DNA of 64,000 nt from Streptomyces albofaciens JCM 4342 (GCF_008634025.1 NZ_PDCM01000001.1:614501-678500), one strand, 5' to 3'. Shown: positions 1 through 8,100, numbered from the stretch's first letter. Notes: a model not told the origin generated them from the sequence alone. Made by a program: numbers and translations.

Positions 1-94
1 ACAGCGCGGCGCCGATGGGGATGCCGCCCTCGGCCAGCCCGGCCCGTGCCTCGGCGACCGCCGTCGCCAGCATCGCGCGCTCCAGGTCCTTCAC
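1..94 (-). CDS. Nucleoside deaminase, N-terminal fragment (cut by window edge)
   Basis: Only about the first 31 codons are in the window. The reading MKDLERAMLATAVAEARAGL followed by AEGGIPIGAAL is the start typical of small zinc-dependent cytosine/guanine deaminase-like enzymes of the CDA superfamily; the HAE and PCxxC zinc motifs would lie outside. The GTG at 94 is preferred over the in-frame GTG at 103 because GAGGAG lies about 10 nt before it but only 1 nt before 103. The family call is probable; the substrate cannot be judged from the fragment. Confidence 0.7.
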   Translation of the reverse strand, partial: MKDLERAMLATAVAEARAGLAEGGIPIGAAL

Positions 95-221
95 GACGGC
101 CACTCTCCTCGCCCGGGAGCGGTCCGGCAACGTACGCGCCGCGATCCGGCCGGTGAGTGAGGAGCGAGGGGGCGCGTGGGAGGGCCGTACGCCTCGGGCC
201 TACGGCGCGCTGCGTACGGCC

Positions 222-296
222 GTGCGCTCCGGTGGGCGGGGCGGCGGTGCGCTCCGGTGGGCGGGGCGGCCGTGTGCTCCGGTGGGTAGGTCGTCA
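222..296. repeat. Three tandem 25-bp GC-rich repeats
   Basis: Units at 222-246, 247-271 and 272-296 begin GTGCGCTCC or GTGTGCTCC and continue GGTGGGCGGGGCGG; the third has diverged. They lie in the gap between the deaminase start and the stop of the PLDc_N-like gene. No gene is supported between 95 and 343. Confidence 0.8.
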
Positions 297-343
297 GCTC
301 TTTGACGGTGGGGCGGGGGCGTCCGCCCCTCGGCGGTGCGCCG

Positions 344-763
344 TCAGCCCTTCGACGGCGGGGTGTTCCCCTCGCCGTCCGACGAACCGTTTTCCTTGCG
401 CCGCAGCTCCTCCTCGCGGCGCCGCAGGTCCGCCTCCCAGTCCTTCAGGAGCGCCTCGTCCTTCTTGTTCTCGTCCTTGAGCGAGCGCAGGAACTCGGGG
501 TTGTCGTCCGGCGCGACCCACTTCTGCGCCGGGCCGCGCCCGCCGCGGGGCCACGGCGCGCCGCCGCCGGCGGGTTCGCGCCGCGGGCGGCCGGCCACCA
601 GCCAGGCGACCGGACCGATGAGGACCTCGCCGAACAGCAGGATGATGAAGACCCAGGCGATCTTCGGCAGGCCGCGGACCTGGTTCTCCGGCGTGTTCAG
701 GCAGTCGATGAACGCGTAGATCCACAGCGCCAGGATCAGAAGGAACGGCAGATACCTGAGCAT
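344..763 (-). CDS. PLDc_N-domain small membrane protein
   Basis: A 139-residue protein. Residues about 3-20 and 32-55 are hydrophobic segments, with DCLNTPENQVRGLPKIAWV between them, the arrangement of the phospholipase D-nuclease N-terminal (PLDc_N) domain, which is a membrane anchor and not a catalytic domain. The rest is charged, with a Glu/Arg/Lys-rich, probably coiled-coil tail. The ATG at 763 starts MLRYLPF. It is divergent from the UbiD gene, with 87 bp between the starts. Its function is unknown. Confidence 0.8.
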   Translation of the reverse strand: MLRYLPFLLILALWIYAFIDCLNTPENQVRGLPKIAWVFIILLFGEVLIGPVAWLVAGRPRREPAGGGAPWPRGGRGPAQKWVAPDDNPEFLRSLKDENKKDEALLKDWEADLRRREEELRRKENGSSDGEGNTPPSKG

Positions 764-837
764 TGCGGAAGCAGCCCCCCTGTGCTGACGGGCGGGCCTC
801 GCGGGGCCCGGTGACCCGTCCAGGGTAGTGCGTACCG

Positions 838-850
838 GATACTGGACAGC
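838..850 (+). promoter_or_regulatory. Probable -10 element, leaderless ubiD transcript
   Basis: GATACT at 838-843 is followed by exactly 7 nt and then the ATG at 851; no Shine-Dalgarno sequence precedes the gene. This spacing is that of Streptomyces leaderless transcripts. Confidence 0.5.
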
Positions 851-2308
851 ATGGCTTATGACGATCTTCGCTCGTTCCTGCGCGCGCTCGACCGGGAGGG
901 TGACCTCAAGCGCATCAAGGCCGAGGTCGATCCGCATCTGGAAGTCGGCGAGATCGTCGACCGGGTGCAGAAGGCCGGCGGCCCGGCGCTGCTCTTCGAG
1001 AACGTCAAGGGCTCGTCGATGCCGCTGGCCATGAACGTGTACGGCACCGACCGCCGGCTGCTCAAGGCGCTGGGCCTGACGTCGTACGACGAGATCAGCG
1101 AGAAGATCGGCGGGCTGCTCAAGCCGGAGCTGCCGCACGGCTTCGTCGGCGTGCGCGAGGCCTTCGGCAAGCTCGCGAACATGGCGCACGTCCCGCCGAA
1201 GAAGGTCAAGGGCGACAGCGCCCCGGTCCAGGAGGTCGTGCTCCAGGGCGACGAGGTGGACCTGGAGCGGCTGCCCGCGCTGTTCACCTGGCCGCAGGAC
1301 GGCGGATCGTTCTTCAACCTGGGCCTGACCCACACCAAGCACCCGGAGACCGGCGTGCGGAACCTGGGCCTGTACCGCCTCCAGCGCCACGACAAGCGCA
1401 CCATCGGCATGCACTGGCAGATCCACAAGGACAGCCGCAACCACTACCAGGTGGCCGCCAAGCGCGGCGAGAAACTGCCGGTCGCCATCGCCTTCGGCTG
1501 CCCGCCGGCCGTCACCTACGCCGCCACCGCGCCGCTGCCCGGCGACATGGACGAGTACATGCTCGCCGGGTTCGTGCAGGGCAAGCGCATCGAGATGGTG
1601 GACTGCAAGACCGTGCCGCTCCAGGTCCCGGCCAACGCCGAGGTCGTACTGGAGGGCTGGCTGGAGCCGGGCGAGATGCTGCCGGAGGGCCCCTTCGGCG
1701 ACCACACCGGCTTCTACACGCCGCAGGAGCCGTTCCCGGCGCTGACCATCGACTGTGTGACGATGCGCCGGCGGCCGCTGCTCCAGTCGATCGTGGTGGG
1801 CCGGCCGCCGACCGAGGACGGCCCGCTGGGCCGGGCCACCGAGCGGTTCTTCCTGCCGCTGCTCAAGGTCATCGTGCCGGACATCGTGGACTACCACCTG
1901 CCCGAGTCGGGCGGCTTCCACAACTGCGCGATCGTCTCGATCGACAAGAAGTACCCCAAGCACGCCCAGAAGGTCATGCACGCCATCTGGGGCGCCCACA
2001 TGATGTCGCTGACCAAGCTGATCGTCGTGGTCGACGCCGACTGCGATGTGCACAACCTGCACGAGGTGTCCTGGCGGGCCCTCGGCAACACGGACTACGC
2101 GCGGGACCTGACCGTCGTCGAGGGGCCGGTCGACCACCTCGACCACGCCTCGTACCAGCAGTTCTGGGGCGGCAAGGCGGGCATCGACGCGACGCGGAAG
2201 CTGCCCGAGGAGGGGTACACCAGGGACGGCGGCTGGCCGGAGATGGTCGAGTCGGACACCGCGACGGCGGCGAAGGTCGACCGCCGCTGGAAGGAGTACG
2301 GGTTCTAG
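851..2308 (+). CDS. ubiD: UbiD-family decarboxylase, menaquinone biosynthesis
   Basis: A 485-residue UbiD-family protein. It has the characteristic EGPFGDHTGFYTPQEPFP segment near residue 278 and the family's Glu/Arg-rich active-site surroundings; UbiD enzymes use prenylated FMN made by UbiX. In Streptomyces, which use the futalosine route, this protein most likely decarboxylates the prenylated dihydroxynaphthoate intermediate. Two bases separate it from mqnP, and ubiX and mqnE lie within 4 kb, which supports this role over other UbiD substrates. It is full length and probably translated from a leaderless message. Confidence 0.9.
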   Translation: MAYDDLRSFLRALDREGDLKRIKAEVDPHLEVGEIVDRVQKAGGPALLFENVKGSSMPLAMNVYGTDRRLLKALGLTSYDEISEKIGGLLKPELPHGFVGVREAFGKLANMAHVPPKKVKGDSAPVQEVVLQGDEVDLERLPALFTWPQDGGSFFNLGLTHTKHPETGVRNLGLYRLQRHDKRTIGMHWQIHKDSRNHYQVAAKRGEKLPVAIAFGCPPAVTYAATAPLPGDMDEYMLAGFVQGKRIEMVDCKTVPLQVPANAEVVLEGWLEPGEMLPEGPFGDHTGFYTPQEPFPALTIDCVTMRRRPLLQSIVVGRPPTEDGPLGRATERFFLPLLKVIVPDIVDYHLPESGGFHNCAIVSIDKKYPKHAQKVMHAIWGAHMMSLTKLIVVVDADCDVHNLHEVSWRALGNTDYARDLTVVEGPVDHLDHASYQQFWGGKAGIDATRKLPEEGYTRDGGWPEMVESDTATAAKVDRRWKEYGF

Positions 2309-2310
2309 AC

Positions 2311-3237
2311 ATGAGCGCCGATTCAGCGACACCGGATCTCTTCGCCCCCGAACCCGCACCGCCCGGCAAGGTCAAGGCCTTCCTGCGGCTGGTGATGATC
2401 GAACACTCGGTCTTCGCGCTGCCCTTCGCCTACATCGCCTCGCTGACCGCCATGCACCAGGTGGACAAGAGCATCCACTGGGTCGAACTGCTGCTGGTCA
2501 CGGTCGCGATGGTGGGGCTGCGCACCTTCGCGATGGCCGCCAACCGCATCATCGACCGGGAGATCGACGCCCGTAACCCGCGCACCGCGGGCCGCGAGCT
2601 GGTCACCGGCGCGGTGTCGGTACGCTCCGCCTGGACCGGCGCGCTGATCGCGGTGGTCTTCTTCCTGGGCGCCGCGGCCCTGCTCAACCCGCTGTGCCTG
2701 GCGCTGGCGCCGATCGCCGTCATCCCGATGGTGGTGTATCCGTACGGCAAGCGCTTCACGAACTTCCCCCACGCGATCCTGGGACTGGCCCAGGCGATGG
2801 GCCCGGTCGGCGCGTGGATAGCCGTCACGGGGTCCTGGTCCTGGGACGCGGTGATCCTCGGCCTGGCCGTGGGCGTCTGGATCGGAGGCTTCGACCTGAT
2901 CTTCGCCTGCCAGGACGTGCAGGCGGACCGGGCGCACGGCGTGAAGTCCGTACCGGCCCGCTTCGGCATCCCGGCGGCCCTGCACGGCGCCCGCGCCAGC
3001 CACGCCGTCACCACGGCGCTGCTGGTCTGGTACGCGCTCGCCACCCACGCCGGGGTGTTCTTCTGGCTCGGCCTGGTGATCGTCGTCGGCGCGTTCCTCT
3101 ACGAGCACACCATCGTCCGCCCGCACGACCTCTCCCGGCTGAACCGGGCGTTCTTCCAGGTCAACGGCTTCATCGGGATCGCGCTGTTCGTCTGCGCGCT
3201 GCTGGACCTGTTCATACGGGGCCTGACGCCGGCCTGA
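2311..3237 (+). CDS. mqnP: MqnP, UbiA-family prenyltransferase
   Basis: A 308-residue integral membrane protein with about eight hydrophobic helices. The two Asp-rich prenyl-diphosphate/Mg2+ motifs are visible: NRIIDREID near residue 80 and DVQADRAHG near residue 208. UbiA enzymes attach a polyprenyl chain to an aromatic acid in the membrane; beside the UbiD decarboxylase, the acceptor should be 1,4-dihydroxy-6-naphthoate. It is translationally close to ubiD, starting 3 nt after the ubiD stop, with AAGGAG just upstream. Confidence 0.9.
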   Translation: MSADSATPDLFAPEPAPPGKVKAFLRLVMIEHSVFALPFAYIASLTAMHQVDKSIHWVELLLVTVAMVGLRTFAMAANRIIDREIDARNPRTAGRELVTGAVSVRSAWTGALIAVVFFLGAAALLNPLCLALAPIAVIPMVVYPYGKRFTNFPHAILGLAQAMGPVGAWIAVTGSWSWDAVILGLAVGVWIGGFDLIFACQDVQADRAHGVKSVPARFGIPAALHGARASHAVTTALLVWYALATHAGVFFWLGLVIVVGAFLYEHTIVRPHDLSRLNRAFFQVNGFIGIALFVCALLDLFIRGLTPA

Positions 3238-3284
3238 GGCTCCGGGCGTGGGGCGCTGCGGGACGAAGGCTTCCCGAGCGCCCC

Positions 3285-3335
3285 GATGAGCGCCCTGATA
3301 AGCGCCCGGATGAGCGCCCCAACGAGTGCCCCGCG
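3285..3335. repeat. Short degenerate GAGCGCCC repeats
   Basis: Four to five imperfect copies of a 12-15 bp unit, GATGAGCGCCC, lie between the convergent mqnP and rhomboid genes. They seem to be a local slippage product; no function is evident. Confidence 0.5.
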
Positions 3336-3360
3336 TATGCCTGGCCGGTGCCTGGCCGGC

Positions 3361-3966
3361 TTACGGTATCCGCCGTATCTCCCCCGGCAGCGGCGCCACG
3401 GCCGTCCGCTGCCGGAAGACGAACGCCGCCAGCACGCCGCCCACCAGCCCGAACAGATGGCCCTGCCAGCTGATGCCGTTGTCGGTCGGCAGCGCGCCCC
3501 ACAGGATCGAGCCGTAGACCACGGCGACGAGCGCGCCGAGGGCGATGTCCAGTGGCTTGCGGTCGATGAAGCCGCGTATCAGCAGGTAGCCGAAGAGACC
3601 GAAGACGACGCCGGAGGCCCCGGCGGTGTTGCTGCCGGCGGGGGCGGTCAGCCAGACGCCCAGACCGCTGGTCAGCGCGATGAGCAGGGCGACACCGGCG
3701 AACCGGGCGAGACCGCTGCGCAGCGCGGCGAGGAAGCCCAGGAGCAGCAGCGGCAGCGTGTTCGCGGCCAGGTGGTCGAAGCCGAAGTGGATGAAGGCGG
3801 CGGGCAGCACATCGGCCAGCTCGCTCATCTCGCGCGGCTGTACGCCGAAGGTGTCCAGCGCGTTCCCGGAAGCGGCGTCGGCCATCTCCAGGACCCACAG
3901 CAGCGCGACCCAGCCCAGCATCAGCGCGGCGGCGGGCTTCGCACGCTCCAGCGCTCGCGTCATCAT
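3361..3966 (-). CDS. Rhomboid-family intramembrane serine protease
   Basis: A 201-residue membrane protein. It has the rhomboid HxxxN element (FDHLAANTLP), the catalytic-serine motif GASG in a transmembrane helix (TAGASGVVFGL) and the catalytic histidine in SWQGHLFGLVGG, so the Ser-His dyad is complete. Rhomboids cleave transmembrane proteins within the bilayer. The ATG at 3966 is chosen because AAGGAAGG lies 8 nt upstream; an in-frame GTG at 3993 is possible but lacks a well-spaced site. Its substrate is unknown. Confidence 0.88.
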   Translation of the reverse strand: MMTRALERAKPAAALMLGWVALLWVLEMADAASGNALDTFGVQPREMSELADVLPAAFIHFGFDHLAANTLPLLLLGFLAALRSGLARFAGVALLIALTSGLGVWLTAPAGSNTAGASGVVFGLFGYLLIRGFIDRKPLDIALGALVAVVYGSILWGALPTDNGISWQGHLFGLVGGVLAAFVFRQRTAVAPLPGEIRRIP

Positions 3967-4033
3967 CCGCGGCACCTTCCTTTCCCCGTTCACTCCGACA
4001 AACGGCCGTGACCGGTCCGATGGTTCCGCCGGA

Positions 4034-4046
4034 TAGGCTCGATCCC
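4034..4046 (+). promoter_or_regulatory. Probable -10 element, leaderless ubiX transcript
   Basis: TAGGCT at 4034-4039 is followed by 7 nt and the GTG at 4047. The spacing makes the GTG the likely transcription and translation start. Confidence 0.5.
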
Positions 4047-4805
4047 GTGGAACCGCAGGACAACAACCCCAGTCAGCCCGGTGTCACAAGGCCCGGCGGG
4101 CGCTCCGCCCGGCCGGCCGCCGGGTCCGCCGACGTTCCCCGCCGTCCTTGGGTGGTGGGGGTCTCGGGCGCGTCCGGCACGCCGTACGCGGCGTCCGTGG
4201 TGCGCGGCCTGCTCGCGGCCGGGGAGGCGGTGGACCTCGTGGTCAGCCGGGCCTCGCGGCTGACGCTGCTGGACGAGACGGGCATCTCCTTCCGGGACGC
4301 GCACTGGCGCGCGGACCTGCGGGAGTGGCTGGCGCTCGGCGCGGACGGCAAGCCGGGGACGTTCGCGATCACGGACGCGGACCTGGACCTGGTGCGGTAC
4401 TGGCCGGCCGGTGACCTCGCGGCGGGTCCGTCGTCGGGTTCGTACCCCGTCAAGGGAATGCTCATCGTGCCGGCGAGCACGGCGTGTGTGGCCGGGGTGG
4501 CGCTGGGGCTGTCGAAGGACCTGCTCCAGCGGGTGGCGAGCGTGACGCTCAAGGAGCGCAGGAGGCTGGTGGTCGCGGTGCGGGAGACCCCGCTGAACGG
4601 GCAGACCCTCAAGCATCTGGTGACGCTGGACGAGGCGGGCGCCGTGGTGCTGCCCGCCTCTCCGGCGTTCTACGCGGGAGCGACGCACATCCAGGATCTG
4701 GTGGATTTCGTCGCCGGCCGGGTGCTGGACGCGGCGGATGTGCCGCACCGGCTCTACCGGCGGTGGGTGGGTGAGCTGGGCTCGGGCTCCAAGGAGGCGG
4801 ACTAG
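4047..4805 (+). CDS. ubiX: UbiX-family flavin prenyltransferase
   Basis: About 252 residues. The flavoprotein motif WVVGVSGASGTPYAASVV comes after a roughly 35-residue disordered N-terminus, and the C-terminal half carries the conserved STACVAGVALGLSKDLLQRV and ERRRLVVAVRETPL segments of the UbiX/Pad1 fold. UbiX links dimethylallyl phosphate to FMN to make the prenyl-FMN needed by UbiD, so it is the functional partner of the decarboxylase at 851. The GTG at 4047 follows a -10-like hexamer by 7 nt; the ATG at 4020 or 4008 would only lengthen a disordered tail. Confidence 0.88.
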   Translation: MEPQDNNPSQPGVTRPGGRSARPAAGSADVPRRPWVVGVSGASGTPYAASVVRGLLAAGEAVDLVVSRASRLTLLDETGISFRDAHWRADLREWLALGADGKPGTFAITDADLDLVRYWPAGDLAAGPSSGSYPVKGMLIVPASTACVAGVALGLSKDLLQRVASVTLKERRRLVVAVRETPLNGQTLKHLVTLDEAGAVVLPASPAFYAGATHIQDLVDFVAGRVLDAADVPHRLYRRWVGELGSGSKEAD

Positions 4806-4939
4806 CGCTTCTTGGCGGAGCCGTTGCGGCCGAAGCGGCGCTTGCCTTCAGCGGCGGCGGCAGGACGGTGGGCACGAGAACGATTGGCCAGGTCCTGCAG
4901 CTCGCGCATGCGGGCGTAGGCCATCTCGATCGAGTACAC
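4802..4939 (-). CDS. 45-residue basic peptide, conserved-looking, unknown function
   Basis: A short open frame starts at the GTG at 4939, with AGGAG about 7 nt upstream, and ends in TAG at 4804-4802. It encodes MYSIEMAYARMRELQDLANR, then a Ser/Ala/His stretch and a very basic end (EGKRRFGRNGSAKKR). The N-terminal half looks helical and amphipathic; the C-terminus could bind nucleic acid. Its stop overlaps the ubiX stop codon on the other strand. The strong ribosome site and the change from helix to basic tail favour a real gene. I do not recognise a family. Confidence 0.65.
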   Translation of the reverse strand: MYSIEMAYARMRELQDLANRSRAHRPAAAAEGKRRFGRNGSAKKR

Positions 4940-4990
4940 GGTGACTTCTCCTGTGAAAGATCGTCTTTGATCAACTGAGATTGACGGTTT

Positions 4991-5009
4991 ACAGGGTCGC
5001 AGCCCCTGT
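4991..5009. promoter_or_regulatory. Candidate operator palindrome in the Lrp divergent region
   Basis: ACAGGG, a 7-nt spacer and CCCTGT form an imperfect dyad in the 130 bp between the small peptide gene and the Lrp/AsnC gene. Lrp-type regulators often bind dyads in their own promoters. A -10-like TAGATT lies at 5016-5021. Tentative. Confidence 0.3.
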
Positions 5010-5069
5010 ATGCCTTAGATTCTACATGTAAAAGCCGGGATTGCAGAGCGAATGGAAGGTCAGGGGCGT

Positions 5070-5525
5070 ATGGATGCCGTAGATAGGCAGCTCATCCAGG
5101 CACTGCGGGAGAACGGCAGGGCCTCGTACGCGGAGCTGGGCCGGCTCGTGGGCCTGTCCGGGCCCAGCGTCACCGACCGGATCAACCGCCTGGAGGCGGC
5201 CGGCGTGATCACCGGCTACCGGGCGACCGTCGACGCGGCCTCGCTGGGACTGGGCGTCACGGCCCTGGTCGGCATCTCCCTCTCGGACGCCGCCGACCAC
5301 GAGGACGTGGCCATGCGGCTGCGCGACCTCGCGGAGATCGAGGACGCCTGGTTCATCGCGGGCGACGACTCGTACATGCTCAAGGTCCGGGTCAGCGACG
5401 TGGACGGGCTGGAGCGCACCATCCGCAGGCTGTCCGGCACCAAGGGCGTCTCCCGTACGCGGACCACCATCGTGCTCTCCACCAAGTGGGAGAACCGCGT
5501 CGGCGAGCTGCCCGAGGACGCGTAG
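5070..5525 (+). CDS. Lrp/AsnC-family transcriptional regulator
   Basis: About 151 residues. The N-terminal winged-helix DNA-binding domain (MDAVDRQLIQALRENGRASY then ELGRLVGLSGPSVTDRINRLE) is followed by a RAM/AsnC ligand-binding domain (ALVGISLSDAADHEDVAMRL, then the AWFIAGDDSYMLKV core). These proteins form octamers or dimers that sense amino acids or related effectors. The ATG at 5070 matches the usual family N-terminus and has AGGGG upstream; an in-frame ATG at 5052 would add six residues. It lies just before mqnE, so an amino-acid-like or chorismate-related cue for quinone synthesis is possible but not shown. Confidence 0.88.
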   Translation: MDAVDRQLIQALRENGRASYAELGRLVGLSGPSVTDRINRLEAAGVITGYRATVDAASLGLGVTALVGISLSDAADHEDVAMRLRDLAEIEDAWFIAGDDSYMLKVRVSDVDGLERTIRRLSGTKGVSRTRTTIVLSTKWENRVGELPEDA

Positions 5526-5668
5526 GACCCCGCGTACGAAAAGCCGGACCCGCGCCGGAACGGCGGGCTCCCGGGCCGTACAGGCATGGGGGCCCGCCGG
5601 GGCCGGAAAACGGGGGAGTACGCTCGGTGAAGCCCGATTTTGGCAGAGATATGGGAGGCGACCGGACG

Positions 5669-6847
5669 ATGACTGCATCCATGGATGTGGGTCTCAAGCG
5701 CGAGCTGGAGGACAAGGTCCGGTCCGGGGAGCGGCTGACCCGTGAGGACGGCATCGCCCTCTACGAGTGCGACGACCTGGCCTGGCTGGGCGGCCTCGCC
5801 CACGAGGTGCGCACCCGCAAGAACGGCGACGTCGTGCACTTCAACGTCAACCGTCACCTCAACATGACCAACGTGTGCACCGCCTCGTGCGCGTACTGCT
5901 CCTTCCAGCGCAAGCCCGGCGAGAAGGACGCGTACACGATGCGCATCGAGGAGGCCGTCCGCCTCGCCAAGGCGATGGAGGGCGACAAGCTCACCGAGCT
6001 GCACATCGTCAACGGCCTCCACCCCACCCTGCCGTGGCGCTACTACCCGCGCTCCCTCAGCGCCCTCAAGGAGGCGCTGCCCGACACCGTCTCCCTGAAG
6101 GCGTTCACCGCCACCGAGATCCACCACTTCGAGAAGATCTCCGGGCTGTCCGCCTCCGAGATCCTCGACGAGCTGATCGACGCCGGCCTGGAGTCGCTGA
6201 CCGGCGGCGGCGCCGAGATCTTCGACTGGGAGGTCCGGCAGCACATCGTCGACCACGACACCCACTGGGAGGACTGGTCGCGCATCCACCGCCTGGCGCA
6301 CGAGAAGGGCCTCAAGGGCCCGTGCACCATGCTGTACGGCCACATCGAGGAGCCCCGCCACCGCGTCGACCACGTGCTGCGCCTGCGCGAGCTCCAGGAC
6401 GAGACCGGCGGCTTCCAGGTCTTCATCCCGCTGCGCTACCAACACGACTTCGTGGACATGAAGGACGGCAAGATCCGCAACCGCCTCCAGGCGCGCACCA
6501 CGATGGCGACCGGCGCCGAGGCGCTGAAGACCTTCGCCGTCTCCCGGCTGCTGTTCGACAACGTCCCGCACGTGAAGGTCTTCTGGGTCATGCACGGCCT
6601 GCAGACCGCGCAGCTCGCGCTCCAGCACGGCGCCGACGACATGGACGGCTCGGTCGTCGAGTACAAGATCACGCACGACGCGGACAACTACGGCACGCCG
6701 AACAAGCTCACCCGCGACGACCTGCTGGACCTGATCCGCGACGCGGGCTTCCGGCCGGTCGAGCGCAACACCCGCTACGAGATCATCCAGGAGTACCCGG
6801 GCCCGGACGCGAACCGCCGCGAGGCCCCGCAGCCGATGCGGGTGTGA
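5669..6847 (+). CDS. mqnE: MqnE, aminofutalosine synthase (radical SAM)
   Basis: A 392-residue radical SAM enzyme. The [4Fe-4S] motif CTASCAYC (CxxxCxxC) is near residue 71, followed by FQRKPGEKDAYTM; HIVNGLHP and LTGGGAEIFDWEVR segments match the MqnE/MqnC family. MqnE joins the adenosyl part of SAM to the enolpyruvyl-benzoate made by MqnA, giving aminofutalosine. The ATG at 5669 has GGGAGG about 10 nt upstream. A -10-like TACGCT at 5619-5624 suggests its own promoter. The C-terminal QPMRV end is complete. Confidence 0.93.
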   Translation: MTASMDVGLKRELEDKVRSGERLTREDGIALYECDDLAWLGGLAHEVRTRKNGDVVHFNVNRHLNMTNVCTASCAYCSFQRKPGEKDAYTMRIEEAVRLAKAMEGDKLTELHIVNGLHPTLPWRYYPRSLSALKEALPDTVSLKAFTATEIHHFEKISGLSASEILDELIDAGLESLTGGGAEIFDWEVRQHIVDHDTHWEDWSRIHRLAHEKGLKGPCTMLYGHIEEPRHRVDHVLRLRELQDETGGFQVFIPLRYQHDFVDMKDGKIRNRLQARTTMATGAEALKTFAVSRLLFDNVPHVKVFWVMHGLQTAQLALQHGADDMDGSVVEYKITHDADNYGTPNKLTRDDLLDLIRDAGFRPVERNTRYEIIQEYPGPDANRREAPQPMRV

Positions 6848-6876
6848 GCCCGGACAGGGCGGTCAGGAGCAGCGGC

Positions 6877-7401
6877 ATGGACCTCCGCTTCGACTTGGAC
6901 CCCGCCGTCACCCCGGAACTGGCCGACGGCATCCGTACGCTGTGGGCCGAGGTGTCCAACGCGGGCGGCGCCGTCGGCTACGTACCCCCGGTGACGCCCG
7001 AGGACGTACGCGGCGACCTGCTCGCCCACCTGGCGGCGATGTCCGAGGGGCACGCCCGGCTGATCGTGGGCCGCGACGGGCGGGGCCGGGTGCGGGCCAC
7101 CGCGTTCCTCCACCTGAACACCCACCGCATCCACCGGCACTGGCTGTGGGCCTCCACGGTGATGGTGCACCCCGGCCTCCAGGGGCAGGGCGCGGGCCGT
7201 GCGCTGCTGACGGCCGTGGAGGAGGCCGCCCGCTCGATCGACGGCATCGAGGCCGTCCGGCTCACCTGCCGGGGCGGCAACGGCCTGGAGGACTTCTACC
7301 AGGCCTGCGGATACAAGGAAGTGGGCCGCGTGCCGTCGGCGATCAAGGTGGCCGACGACGACTACCGGGACGACATCACGATGTGGCGGGAGCTGACGTG
7401 A
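6877..7401 (+). CDS. GNAT-family N-acetyltransferase
   Basis: A 174-residue protein. The acetyl-CoA-binding signature WASTVMVHPGLQGQGAGRALL (V, then QGQGAGR) lies near residues 90-110, followed by GGNGLEDFYQACGYKEVGRV, the usual GNAT beta6-beta7 end. It starts 30 nt after mqnE with AGGAG 7 nt before the ATG, so it is probably co-transcribed. The substrate is unknown; a link to menaquinone is only positional. Confidence 0.85.
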   Translation: MDLRFDLDPAVTPELADGIRTLWAEVSNAGGAVGYVPPVTPEDVRGDLLAHLAAMSEGHARLIVGRDGRGRVRATAFLHLNTHRIHRHWLWASTVMVHPGLQGQGAGRALLTAVEEAARSIDGIEAVRLTCRGGNGLEDFYQACGYKEVGRVPSAIKVADDDYRDDITMWRELT

Positions 7402-7527
7402 CCGGGGCGTGCGGCGCCGCGGCGCGCCGCCTTCCGCTTTCGGGGCAGGGGCCCGGAAGATCACAAATCGGGCTGTGCTTGACTGGACGCAGACCCTTTC
7501 GGTTGTCGTCGTGAAGAAGGTCCGCCC

Positions 7528-7818
7528 GTGAGTAGCCAGAAGTTCGCCACGCTCCGCTACACCGCCCTGCGCCTGGGGATCTTCGTCGTGTGCTTCGCGC
7601 TGGTCTGGGTACTGGCGTACTTCCACATCATCCCGCTCGGCGTGGGCAGTTCCAACGCCATCTGGCTGCTGCTGCTCGCGATCGTGATCTCCGCGCCGCT
7701 GAGCTTCGTGCTGCTGCGCAAGCAGCGGGACGCGATGTCCGAGCAGATCGTGGCCAAGGTGGACCAGCAGAAGGCCCGCATCGCGGCCAACGCCCGCCAG
7801 GAGGACGGCCTCCTGTAA
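7528..7818 (+). CDS. DUF4229 small membrane protein
   Basis: A 96-residue protein with two transmembrane segments (about residues 12-33 and 40-62) and a charged, Gln-rich C-terminal helix (KQRDAMSEQIVAKVDQQKAR). This matches the actinobacterial DUF4229 family, whose function is unknown. The GTG at 7528 follows GAAGAAGG by about 6 nt. Confidence 0.8.
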   Translation: MSSQKFATLRYTALRLGIFVVCFALVWVLAYFHIIPLGVGSSNAIWLLLLAIVISAPLSFVLLRKQRDAMSEQIVAKVDQQKARIAANARQEDGLL

Positions 7819-7829
7819 CCCGGCGCGGG

Positions 7830-7945
7830 ACGGACTCCCGTACCACCTGGTGCGGAACGGGCTCGGGCTCCCGCACCACCGGGTGCGGGACGGGCTCTCC
7901 CGTATCCACCCAGCGCGGAACGGACTCCCCGCACCCCCGGCGCCG
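7830..7945. repeat. Four degenerate ~30-bp tandem repeats
   Basis: Units of the form GCGGGACGGACTCCCGTACC then CACCxGG recur about four times with divergence, between the DUF4229 stop and a terminator hairpin. They are not coding. Confidence 0.6.
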
Positions 7946-7966
7946 TAACGCGCCGCACAGCCGACG

Positions 7967-8007
7967 GATGCCCCGTCGTGGAGAAAACCCCTCCACGGCG
8001 GGGCATC
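7967..8007. terminator. Strong terminator-like hairpin
   Basis: A 17-bp stem, GATGCCCCGTCGTGGAG against CTCCACGGCGGGGCATC, with one wobble position and a 7-nt loop (AAAACCC). No T-tract, as is common in Streptomyces. It ends the mqnE-DUF4229 unit before the symporter promoter. Confidence 0.8.
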
Positions 8008-8049
8008 ACGCGTCCCGCAGGACGATCCGGGCGTCTCGCACACCCCGCT

Positions 8050-8078
8050 CCCAAAGAATCTCTTTGGGTTCCCCAAAG
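8050..8078. promoter_or_regulatory. Candidate operator: inverted repeat plus third half-site
   Basis: CCCAAAGA, ATC, TCTTTGGG (8050-8068) is a perfect 8-bp dyad with a 3-nt spacer. CCCCAAAG at 8071-8078 adds another half-site. The cluster overlaps the likely -35 region of the leader-peptide promoter, so it could be a repressor site. Confidence 0.5.
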
Positions 8079-8100
8079 TTCAAGTGTTAACGTGTTCGAC
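8064..8100 (+). promoter_or_regulatory. Promoter of the leader-peptide/symporter transcript
   Basis: TTGGGT (8064-8069), 18 nt, TAACGT (8088-8093), 7 nt and ATG at 8101. The geometry predicts a leaderless uORF starting at or next to the transcription start. Confidence 0.5.

Noticed and set aside
344..2359. 671-residue minus-strand frame across the UbiD gene
   Set aside because: Only its C-terminal 139 residues (the PLDc_N protein) look like a protein; the rest is the high-GC antisense shadow of the UbiD gene.
4981..5021. TTGACG with TAGATT as a -35/-10 pair for the Lrp gene
   Set aside because: The spacing is about 29 nt, too long for a standard promoter; only the TAGATT was kept as a possible -10.
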